Assembly: GCA_021397835.1 (NCBI GenBank)
Contig: JAJFZO010000094.1
Location: 11,012,001 to 11,076,000, forward strand
DNA length: 64,000 nt
From: Moringa oleifera
Taxonomy: Eukaryota; Streptophyta; Magnoliopsida; Brassicales; Moringaceae
Direction: 5' to 3'
Every line of letters starts with the position of its first letter. Within the stretch, counting starts at the first letter, position 1. Under the pieces are notes generated by a model. It was not told where the DNA came from and did not search any database. It saw nothing but the letters and a program-made list of their open reading frames with translations. Shown one piece after another: positions 13,001-24,572 of this stretch. Position numbers and translations under genes: made by a program.

Positions 13001-13379
13001 CGCTCGCTGAGTTGGGAGGAACTGAGTTGAGTCTCGATCGACTCCCTGTCAACCAAGAGACTGCACTGCGTTTCCTGTGTTTGTTTCTCCGAGTCGGAAA
13101 TGCGGATGAAAGACAATTTTAAAGGAGGCGTTGTTTCAGGAGGCGTTGATTCAGATTCTTTATCTACAAGTTTACAGATCCATGGTATTAATTTTGTGAT
13201 TCACTGTGGCAATGTCCGTGGGTTGCCACAATCCACGTGATTCCAACAGTAAATTCACCTTGGATCATGAGGAGGAATCATACGGCATATCTGTCTTATT
13301 CAGTTATTTGTGGCTTTTGAGGACGAAGTAGGATGAGGAACACTGTCCACACGAGACAACGCAGCTCCTCTTTAGATAT

Positions 13380-13381
<2 letters not shown>

Positions 13382-13423
<42 letters not shown>
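13382..13423. repeat. (CT)n microsatellite
   Basis: About 20 CT dinucleotides with one interruption, starting roughly 380 bp upstream of the Mpv17-type gene's start. Read on the gene's strand it is a GAGA tract. Such tracts in plant promoters can be bound by BBR/BPC GAGA-binding proteins; that role is inferred. Confidence 0.9.
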
Positions 13424-13696
13424 GCAATCTCAGTTTCCTACTTTCTCCTTTTCCAGTCTTTTTATTAATTATTGAGAAATTAATTTCTTTTCAAAAGTGG
13501 AACACTTTTTGTGATGAAGGAAAAATATGATAAAAAAATTTCCTTAGTTACTTTGCATATCATACATATCACTTAAATTTTAAAATTTTTATTAAATAAT
13601 ATAAATTATTAAACATTTTTGTACTCCCAGATCAAGAAGTGAATTACGACATTAAAAAATTTTGAGACGGACAAACAAAAGAAGTCACGAACTATA

Positions 13697-13800
13697 CGGA
13701 CCTCCTTAATAGGAAGAAGAAGAAATGTCAGCTGTTCAAACCGTGAACCGGACCTCCTTAATAGGAAGAAGAAGAAATGTCAGCTGTTCAAACCGTGAAC
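13697..13800. repeat. Perfect 52 bp tandem duplication
   Basis: Two adjacent copies (13697-13748 and 13749-13800) are identical across 52 bases by direct reading. Each contains a GAA-rich tract followed by TGTCAGCTG. The flanks outside the pair diverge at once. Complete identity implies a recent slippage or duplication event. Confidence 0.92.
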
Positions 13801-14512
13801 TGGTGGCTCCTATTCGATCTACGACAGCCAATGCCAATGTCCACACGCTGACATTCAGTGGGTCAGGGTCTGGGCCACGCATCTTGTAGGCTACAAAACT
13901 AAGGTTTATGAAATATCTAGCACTTGCTAATAAGGTATAATTACTAATATGGCTTCAAATTCCATTGACCATTCAAATTTTCAAGGTCATCACTAAATCA
14001 CCTATTGATATTTTTGTTTCTTCGTAACGTGCAATTCCTGCAAAGCTTAAGATTTGCCTCTAATTCATGACCAATTTCAAGATGTGACATTTTAGAATTC
14101 ATAGAATTCAAAATAAAAATCGTTCCAAGTTGTGGCATAACATCTTACAGTTCTCAATTAGAGAGATCTTCATTCATATGAATTATGTACACCCTGGTCA
14201 CTGAAGTGATTTTACCTTCTAACTATAATCAGCGCAAAGAGCACAAAAGATGAGGAAGGAATAAAAAGAAATTGATCACTTCTTCATAAACAAAATCCGA
14301 ATTCATACATGCTGCATTTGGAACTAAAAGTGATTTTAATAACAAAACAACTGCAGAGGCAAAGCCTGTGAAACAATTGCGCTAGTGCCATCACAGGCAA
14401 AGATTTATAACAGACTTACAGCATAACCTGCAGCCAGGAATTGATGATGATACACCAAAATGAAGAATGATGAAAGAAAATGAAGATGCCTCGGCTTGCC
14501 AATTGAGCATAT

Positions 14513-17500
14513 TTAACTCCCATTTGGCAATACAAGGCGATCCAGACCTTCCACTAGCTTTGCTGATCTAATTACATCTCCGGTTTTAATCTGTGACAGA
14601 ATTTCTCTTCCAACAGTTGTGTATCTGTGAATTGCATTGCATGTCATACAAGCATCTATGTTAGAACAACTGGAAGGAAATATAGTAGAGTTTAAAGACA
14701 TACCCCAAAACTGAAAATTGCCCTTCATCAAAGGACAACCCTCCTAAGCCCGCCTGAAAAACAGGCATCAGATAGGCAATAATTTTTGTAAGCTCACTAA
14801 CACAAATAACAGTACAAGTTAAAACAGAAAAATTGAATAATAATTTAAACAGAAATTGAAAAACAATAGTCACTATGGATGAAAAATGCAGAAGATAAGC
14901 AACAAAATCCATATCTACTTTCCTTTGTCTTTCTAGAGTACACAGCAGACTGGAGTCCAGATTTTGATACTGATTCAAATAGAATATTGAAATAAACTTA
15001 CATTTCGTTTATCATATAGATAGAAGAAAAACTGATGTGGTGAGGAGAACTCCACAGACTCTTCACTATGTGCCATAGCAAGAGCACCATAAACAGATAG
15101 AGGAAGAACTGGCAACTCCCCGTCCTGCCATGTAAAATTAGAGAAGGGGAATTTCAATTGACAGAAAAAAAGAAAAGAGTGTCATTAGTTTTTCTTGTTT
15201 AGGGTTTAGGTTTAGATTTTGTTCTCTAAGTTCTAGGTTTAGAGCTTAGGAATTCAGGGTTAGGGTATAGGATTAAAGTTTCTGGTTCAGGATTTCAACT
15301 TTGTCTTGGGTTTTGGGTTCTATAGTCCCAGGCTAAGGTTCCTAGATATACCTGCACATTTAAAGTTGTTCTGTACAAAGGTTCAAATTGCCCAGAAGGC
15401 ATTATCTCCAATGGAACACTGTAGCCACCTTTGTCAGGCCTACTTTCCACGAGAACTGCTTGATCAGTACAGCTGAGCCTGATTCCATCATATGCTCCAT
15501 CAATCACCTGCAATTTCATATAATCACTTTGGTTGTTCTTTGCAGCATGCAGGGAGAAATAACTTCCAAGTATTCTCATTGAAGCAATTTTCACCATTTT
15601 TACCAAGATATGAACAGAAATTTTATTCCAATAAAAAAGTTTAAAGCAGCAGAATAATTGATAAACATGGCTTTGCACTCCAAGAAATCATCCATTACTA
15701 CCACTCTCCTCAGTAAACAGGTAGATGCAAGTCAATAAAGCTTCATTCTGACTATCCCTGGTCCACTTAACAGCAGCCTTAACCACAATTGAACTTTTGT
15801 TTAAACTACTGATAAAGGTAGTCTTGTTATAGTTTTGGCCCATCCTGTTTTGGTTTTCCTCATTGTTAACAAACACCTCTATCTTAAACCAGAAACACAG
15901 CTCAGTAGAGCATGTTGACAAGAACCACTTTTCATATATTAAGTCCTTGTTCAGTGCTACTGATGCCACTTCTAACAAAATCATAAACATAATGTATTCT
16001 AACTTTAAGTTTACTTTCTCTTGCCATGCTCCCAAGACAATGTCTTGAATTAAGTGGTTCTATGCATCAAGAAAAGCTCCATTACTTTCATAGCCAGTAC
16101 AAATAGGTAGGTTGTTAGTGGTGCCCTTTCATGCAACAATAAACAATCCAAGAAAAACTTTCTTTTTTTTTTTTTTTTTAAATTTTGTTCTAACAAGCCA
16201 CTCACAGGTCCGAAAGTGCATGTTCATATGCAAGCCATATCTTTCCTTTTCCTTTGACTTCTTAGAAATCACCACTGAAGGGTATCCCACAAAGATGTAA
16301 GCAGTGATCAAACCACTCTTATAATTCCCTTTCCATTTAAGTATTGTTAAAATTTCAGGTTTATTACATTTACACATTTATTATGGGACTTTGGATTGCC
16401 TAGGTACTGCTACAGTTCCCAATCTGCATATTCACAACGTTGATCAATTGATGACATATTCTGGTCTTCAAAAGAATCCATTGTCATATTCCATTTCTTA
16501 ATGTGTTTACATTCTGATATTGAACACTAGCTTTTTAAGGTCTCATTGTTATTTCTTAAGAATTCATGTGTTGAATGAATTTTACAGTGAACATAAAAAG
16601 TAACTCATGTTTAGCATAATTAGTCCTATTCAACAAAGAAAACCACAGCTCCAAGAAAAGTCAAGCATTCTCTGCATACAATGGCTATATCGGATTGTAA
16701 CTTCAAGGAATGAAATAAAATTTGAAGGATGAAGCACAAAACACCAAGATTAAGCAATAGCCAACTGTAAGTGCATGAATTTCACAAGGCTTAAGTCAGG
16801 TTCAACTACCTTACCAGCTTTGCAAAATTCCCCACTGTAAGTGGTGCTGAATATCCATCTAAAACAACCTGAATCCAGAATAAATCACATTAAGTGAGGT
16901 TTCACTACCTTAACCACATAATGATTCTTGACAAGGCATGATTTCATCCCTTCAACGATGATAAGACCACACCTGAATAGTTGCTGTCTTTCTTGATTCA
17001 CCACCCACTTGAGAAAATGTTGAACTATCTCCCTTCTCAATGGTAAATTCAACTGCTGCCCTCCCTGTTAGCCTGCAAGATCATAAAAGGTCACCAATTT
17101 CTAGTTCAAAGTGCAAGTAATGCAGATGCAAAGTCTATATCACGTATAGAATGTGATACTTTCACATATCAATCAAATGACACAATTCCATATAACACTG
17201 AAGTAAAACAATCATGAAAAAAGTTTTATCGAAAAACAATCATGAAAAGTTCCCAGCATTTGCCCATAAGGTATAGTCATGAAGTCAGATAATTGCATTC
17301 TTCCATACAATGGTAAAGTTCCACCAGAATTTGATTTGATTTATTAATGTGTGAAGTCTACAACAATATTCATGCCAGATATCGAACACAAAACACGCCT
17401 TCAATATACCATCTGAAACAAACAAAACCAACTACTTACATGCATTTTCTTCCCTTCAAGTTCTAATGATCCTTTATATCTTCATATTAACTTTAAATCA

Positions 17501-20500
17501 CTACCTATACATTTATCATCAAGCAACCAACTCAAAGAAGTCACTCAAAATAAATTTATATCTCATAACGTCAATTGATTCCTCAGAAACATGTATAAAA
17601 ACACTATTTAGAGATAAGTACTACTGTAAATCTTGCAAATTCCTCCATATTTACAAAATTCTCACCTGTTACCCGAACTTTTAACAACCCAGTCCATCTA
17701 TCCCTAAACAAAAAGAAAGGGGTTTTCCTCCCCTCAAAATCCCTCCTATTTCCCTCATTCCATGCTGTCCAAAATAATGACAAAATCCTATTTCATTTAT
17801 TTCATTGATTTTACAAAATAATACGTATTGCACAAATGAAATAAAAATAATAATAATTGACAATACCTGCAAGTTTTTTGCAAAGAAATATTTCATTAAC
17901 CGAGGATGTGTTTAAATTTACAGACAAAATAACCTTTTTCAGATATGCCATACATGTAGTGTGAATTTCATCCTAACCAAAAAAGAGCTAGAGGATGGTT
18001 CAAGAAGAAAACATATTATTATAGAAATATAGCCTCTGGTTCTATTAGTGAAAGCAGAATCCATTGCTTATTTCCTGCTATTGTAAGCATTTAACAATCC
18101 TCAACAGAGAAGGCAAGATCAGAACAACTTCAATCCTTGCAGGAAACTGACCTTGGATATTTCAAGTATTGCTCAGGCAACAAAAATGACAGTCCTGGAG
18201 CCTGTTACAAACAAGATAAGTTTGAGACCTGCTATGCTCACTTTGACCTAGTAGCATAAACATCTACTTGGTATAGTTGATTTCTCCAGCAAACATCGGA
18301 AAGTTTCCAATAACCTGGTAGCAGCTATAATCTTGGTATGTTAGTGTGTTTGCTAATTCCAGGATCATCTTCTTATGAAGTTTATGCATTAGATGAGTTG
18401 TTTACCACTAATTGCTACCTGTAACAACTCCAGTTCTGCGACAGTATCCAGCGAAGATGCAAGACCAACAGATACTTTATCAGGGTCCTGATCCTTAATG
18501 CAACTCCGAAGGGCTTGCAGTCCACCCTAGTAAATAAAACAAACTTTAATGTCATACAAGCATGCAAATTACGCACAAAATGCGAGTCCGTTGGCGATCA
18601 GTCAACCAATATATATGTGTACATGTATGTATGTACAAATGTAGGTATTCATGTAGGTATGTACATAAATAGGTGCATATGCATTTTTCTGGGTAAGTAT
18701 TTATCTGTATAAACTATAAAGTATACATGTACACAAGAAGTTGGGACAGCTATTTGAAATCTTAGAAAAACTAGATTGTGTATCTTTGCCTATAGACAAA
18801 CAGTTCTTATTTCAGTCAACTATGATTGGTAAGGAGTGTAAATTAGCTGTTCTGGCAGCAGCCATCTCAGCTAATCTAAGATGAAGTTCTTTTTCTAAAA
18901 TACCTTCCCCTCAATAAGAGATTCGTACAATGTAGAACCCTTTTCCCTCAAATCTACCGGTATACTTGCCAGAATAGAATCCTTCTCATCTGTTGCTATC
19001 TGCAATAAAAGTGAGAAAACTTTGACTAAAAGTAATTACAATAAAGTAATATACATGACATGCCCACGGAAGATGAATAAAGGAAAAGCAAAAGAACGAG
19101 GAAGGCAACACCAAATGGCGATAAACTAAGTCCAAGTTTGGAGCTATAAAAGGAGTAACAAGAAAATGTTTTCAATAATGTGCAAGGTTTCCCAGAGGCA
19201 AGACATATTGACCCAAGCAAGCGAGACTGAAATTCCAACTGGGAGAAAAAGAACAGGTTCATATGCTGTAAAGTTACTGAGCTGATGATATCAATTTCAA
19301 GAGCACTGTAAAAATTGGGGATAATTCTCTACAACTGACTTCAAACATTAAAATTTACAACAAAAGGGTGAAAACTTTTAGGACAGCAACATTAAACACT
19401 TCAAGTTGCATTCTATTCTTCAGTATGGTGCATGAACAGAAATGTTAGATACCTTTAAAGCTTTCTTCACATTATTCTCCATGGTTCCATAAGGCTTTCT
19501 TTGTGGAATTCTTAGGAGGTATGAGATATCTTCCAATGAAGCCTAATATCAAAAGTAAAACAGTTTGCAAACCATTTAATATATCTTAGAAAACTTTGTA
19601 ATCAGATTCAATTATTAATATACAACCTGTATCGTCTTCATGTTTGTGTTTGCAGGGATAGCCCGTCTTAAAGCAAGTTCCCCAGTTCTTGGGACCTTGG
19701 TGTCTGGAGAATAAAGCACAGCTTTTGCAGGAGCAATATACCAAAGTTCCCAAGCAACCAATGATAGTGGAGATGAAATTTGGAGCAAAAGAAGGATCAG
19801 GGTAATCAGATTCTCAAATTTTTTCTTTCCACTTCCAAAAGTAGACAGAAACAAATTAGTAGGAAAATATTGGGATTGTTCCAGATCCTGCATTGAAGAA
19901 AACCGCTTTCAAAAAGTTGAAAGTAGCCCTGCCTACATATATAATATCATCTATCCTTTGATCCAGCAATGTAGTATGTCTGAACAATGCAAGAAAACAA
20001 GAACTGGAAAAGGGGAATCACAAAGCTATTGTGATTGACCCACACATTTAAAAAACTGAATAAGTTTGTGAATATGCAACAATCAAGACAATTTAGAGTT
20101 TTCAAGATATCTAACAGATGATGACTACAATGAATACCACTCCAGCAGGGAGAAATAATGGCTATATAATATCATTCTATCTCTTGCCATAGTAATTCTG
20201 CTGACATGACTTTTCCAGAAAGAAATATCCAAAAGTACAAAGAAATATGCAGACATTGCATGAGAATGAAGATCTTTTCAGAATGTTATTATCAGCTGCA
20301 AAAGGCAGTAAAATTAGCCCAAGTTAAGAGCCAGTGCCAACATAGAATGGACCAACACTAAGAAACAAACCTATGAAGCTTTCATAAAAATATCTTTGCA
20401 ACCCTCTAAGTGATTCCTAAAATTAAGTTTTTCCAAATCTCCTTGTCAGGCAAACCTAAACTTATAGAAGACAGTTCCGTATTCTACTTGAATGGGCTAA

Positions 20501-22004
20501 AAAACTCAACGATGGAGAAGTTATTTGGAGATATCTACATCCTAGGAGGTCTACCGACATTACTTACAAAAAAGGATAAGAGATTAAAAGAACAAAGATC
20601 CAAGATCATCGTCACAATGGTCATTAAACCATTTTTGATTTCATGAATTATGATAAATAGCCCTTCAGCATTGCCAGCACCAATAAGCCCACTATCAAGA
20701 ATTCCTGCATGCTACCACCCTCAACAATTTCTTCTATGCAGATATACACTTCAATTAACCCATTATCACCATTGCTACCACAATTGCTCCAAAGTCCACT
20801 GATTCCTTCCGTTTCCCTTGGCCGAATCCCTGTCACCACCCTTCCACTATCTCCACCAAACTTACACTATCACAACTAACATTAATTCCAACACCCTGAG
20901 CTTTAACCATCACATCTAAATGACTTCAAGTGGTACATAAGTACACTACAATCTGTGGACAGCCATTACATCCACGATAAAACAGTGAAGATAAATACAC
21001 AGGCACCAGTGCCTTCTTCACCTGGACAAGCATCCCCTCCACCAGCTATGAATCGAACTTTCTCAATGCATCACTACTATAGCACCTCATATTCTTTCTG
21101 TCATTTCCATCATTATGCCTCTATTGAAGTATCCTTTTTTCTGCTAATGCAAATCACCTTCACAAGTATCTATATCATCACTTGAAACAACTTGGGCTCC
21201 ATCCATCAGCATATTGAACGCTGTTCTGTCTCTACCATCACATTCACCTCCAATTTATATGGAATGGAAGCATAATAAGACTAGTTGAATTTCACATGAT
21301 TGATCCAAAGAGAAAACCCTAAATTTCAAATCTCTTGGCACACACATGACTTGAACATATCTAACAGAGTAGACAGTGTTGAAAATGGTGATATAACCTA
21401 ACTCGCAAACAACTAAAAGGTATCAATCTCTCCTAAATCATAGAATATGTTGCTTTGCATCCTAACAAGAATACATCAGTTAGTCTCATTTGTCCACGAC
21501 CCTTATACCAAGGACTCCAGGGTCTAAAAATGCATGTACGTCTGACTTGTAGGCTCTTGCGTATTGTTCCATAAAATGTCAAAACAAACCAACTACTTAT
21601 GTGCTGCCCCCAGAAGGAATTTCCATGGAAGTTCATCAAATACCAGTGTAACGTTAACTAAATAGACGAGGAAACCGACAAGCATTATATTTCAACTTGA
21701 TAGCCAAGCTACCGATTAAGCGCCACTGGAAATGCAATAACCATACAATTCAAGCGAAACCACTCACCTTTGCGCCATGTTCCCCAGGCTTGCAACGAGC
21801 TTTCAGGTGGACGCATTTCACAGTGTTAACGAATCGGCTTCGATTTAATCGAAATTTCAAATGGCCATAGGGGAAAGTATGCTTTGCAGTCACAGAAGCG
21901 AAAGAGAGACTAAAAGGGAACCTGTGAATGAGAACACTGGAAGGGGATAAAGAGAACGCCATGGAGGTTCGTGTGAGAGAGGAGGGGCTTTTGGCGCGCC
22001 TCAT
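14513..22004 (-). CDS. CYP37: Thylakoid-lumen cyclophilin-like protein CYP37
   Basis: Twelve minus-strand exons (21768-22004, 19627-19887, 19453-19542, 18904-18999, 18419-18526, 18152-18201, 16973-17072, 16815-16868, 15352-15507, 15002-15124, 14704-14753, 14513-14624) join in phase. The ATG at 21962 (MAFSLSPSS) gives 464 residues, near the roughly 466 I recall for Arabidopsis CYP37. The upstream in-frame ATG at 22004 adds 14 residues. A transit peptide comes first. Exon 2 then has a Lys cluster, a hydrophobic stretch (LITLILLLLQ) and APAKA, a typical lumenal cleavage site near residue 121. A helical middle region follows, and a cyclophilin fold runs from about residue 297 (VVLDGYSAPLTVGNFAKLV ... 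LPLSVYGALAMAHS ... SFDEGQFSVLGY). CYP37 and its relative CYP38 act in the lumen as assembly or stress-protection factors for photosynthetic complexes. The usual catalytic FHR segment is absent. Confidence 0.93.
15199..15290. repeat. Degenerate telomere-like repeats in CYP37 intron 9
   Basis: The intron between exons 9 and 10 contains TTTAGGGTTTAGGTTTAGA followed by more decayed copies such as TCTAGGTTTAGAG and CAGGGTTAGGGTATAGG. The plant telomere unit is TTTAGGG. This looks like a short, eroded interstitial telomeric tract, or less likely a telo-box-rich intron element. Confidence 0.6.
18616..18675. repeat. (GTAT)n-like simple repeat in CYP37 intron 4
   Basis: Imperfect ATGT/GTAT tetranucleotide repeats lie within the intron between exons 4 and 5. 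It is a low-complexity tract with no other signal. Confidence 0.6.
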
Positions 22005-24572
22005 CTAGAGAAAATCCTATGTGGAAGGTTTTGATTGGGTTCCCTCTGGTGGGTCTTGTATGCGAAATGTCTGAATTGCCCCTGGGTTTCAGAGAGATGC
22101 AGCAGGGATGGTTGGGTTGGATTTGAACACAATTGGAAATTAGGCCATTAAAAAAATTTGTCCTTTAGTTCTTTTTTCTTTGGCTTTCTCTCACCAATTT
22201 TGGTAGGTACAAATCGTTAAATGCTACACTTTTAAAAGGGAAAGAGGGGCATTTTTTTTTAAATGTGACAAAAATAATTTAAGTGATGCAAATTATTAAA
22301 TTTTTTATATTGTTATATCAAAAAGTGATTTACAGTTGTATGATATATTTTAAATTACTTTTCTTAATATATTATTGTTATTATATCTTTGAAACTTATT
22401 TTGTATTTTTATTATAATTTTAAATATTTATAATTGATATTTGATTTTATTTTAACAAATATAAATAACTAAAAATAGTTTTTCAATAAATAAGTTGATT
22501 AAAACAATAAAAAAACAAAATAAGACAATAAATTAATAACACAAAATACAACAAAGTTTTTGTGACCCATCTAATATAGATTGTATCCATAGGATTATTG
22601 CATATTTTTGTTATGAAGATGAATTGAATCACTGTTAAGTTTATAAACATTCGTTTATTCAAGCACATTAAAAAAATAAAGATAAATGAAAAAAATCTTG
22701 AATATAATATATTTTTAAATTCAAATTAACTATAAAAATTTAAAAATATTTTTATAATTAAAATAATTAAAAATAATTTAAATAAATTTTGTATTTATTT
22801 TACATCATTAATTTAAATTTAAAAATTTTTAAACTAAAAAAATTATTTCTACCAATTTTTAAATTTTTTTATTATTTATAATTTTTAAAAATGTTTTTAA
22901 TGATAAAAATTTTTAAAATTTTATTATAATAATATTTTGAATAATAATAACATGCAAAATTTTAAGTTAAATCTTCAATTTGAATATATCAAAATTTTAA
23001 TTTTTTAATAAAATTTAATTTGAATTAAATTAAAATATCAAATATAAAATAGATAAAATTAAACTTCAAAATTTGAACTAGAAAAGCATCTATAGTTTTA
23101 TTTATTTTTTGATATTTACAGAAAAAAGGTTATCTTTAAGTGTTAATAATTTTAGTAACACACAATAGTAAAAGCATTATTTTTCACAACAATCATATGA
23201 ATAAAATGAGGAGATGAGACTTTTATTTTTAAGCTTTACCACCACTGGTTATCAATATGTATAGATTATAATTTATTTAATTTATAAAAATAAAAAATTT
23301 AATTTTTATTGTTAGATTTATTCCTATAAAAAATGATACAATTTTCTTTATTGTTTGTTTCACACGAGAAAAAATTCATTGATAATAATGTTGGAGTTAT
23401 TTTATTGGAAACAATCTCACCAATAATAATGAACATCAGATTAATTTAATATATACTATCTTATAAATATTATTTAATATAAATTTATTTTTTGATATTA
23501 TTTTTATCATTTAAAAGGTATACAATGAACTCAAAATTTATATACTACTTACCAATAAAATTTTAAAATTATACGAAGATTTTTGTATTGTTAATATTTT
23601 ATTTTTTTATGGTAACAAAACATGAGTGAATATTACAAGTTTTTCCCTTAATTTTTTATTTAGGAAAAATAAAATAAAAATTAATTTAAAAACAAAAGTT
23701 AATTTTTTTATCATTTACTATATAGTAATGCATTGATTTATGATTAAATGTTTAAAATAAAATTAACATAAATATCTCTCTTAAGATTAATCATCACCTA
23801 ATTCTAATATATCAAGCTGGATCAAATTGAATCTTGTTTTAAAGATATCTAAATTAAAAATCTTGTATTATAATTTTTAAGTTTTAATATTTTATGAATT
23901 AAAAAATTCAAACTATTATTATAAAAAATTTTAAAATTTTTAATACTAAAACATTTTTTTAAAATTTTTATATCAAAAATTCAAAAATTTATATAAATTA
24001 TTTATGAATTAAAAATCATTTAAAATCAAGGGACTGATTTGAAATAAAATCAAGATATTTTTGAGTTATTTTTAATTATAGAAACATATTTAATATTTAA
24101 AATAATTTGAATTATTGTTTATTTTGATTATTTTCAATCAAATTTTTTAAATATATTTTAAGCTTTAAAATTAATTTTTTTAAAATATATTTTTTTAAAA
24201 TTTAAATGATACTCATTATAAAATTAAATGTAAACTATTTTAACTAAATCGTTATATTTAATTCTACAAGGATAATTTAATTATAAAAGTTTGATAAAAG
24301 GAGGTAGGAGGTAAACAAATAGCCAAACTCCTCGCCAGGAGTGAACGGCCAATCCTACGGTCAGAATGAGACATTACAATCATGGAGTGCGATAGGACGC
24401 GAAGCACTAGATCTCCGGAACGGCAATCCGAACAGCTGAACTAGTACGGTTTGAGCAAAGGACAGTTAAATAACTCACTGGAAGCTACCTCTACTTGTCT
24501 TCGAATGTGTAATATGTATTTGGAGGTGTGTCTATCGATCTATGGATAACCTGTGGTTTGTGTAGATCGAAG
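22005..24572. other. Divergent intergenic region between CYP37 (-) and TRS130 (+), very AT-rich
   Basis: The two flanking genes are transcribed away from each other, so this 2.6 kb must hold both promoters. The first 230 bases and the last 270 have normal composition and probably carry the 5' UTRs. About 22240-24290 is almost entirely A+T with many A and T tracts and no credible coding frame. No clear TATA box could be assigned to either gene. Confidence 0.65.

Larger units (their letters stand above)
13001..14512. other. Spacer between the Mpv17-type and CYP37 genes
   Basis: This is the promoter side of the Mpv17-type gene on the left and the 3' side of CYP37 on the right. It holds a CT microsatellite (13382-13423) and a perfect 52 bp tandem duplication (13697-13800), both listed separately. 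No coding region is supported. Confidence 0.6.
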
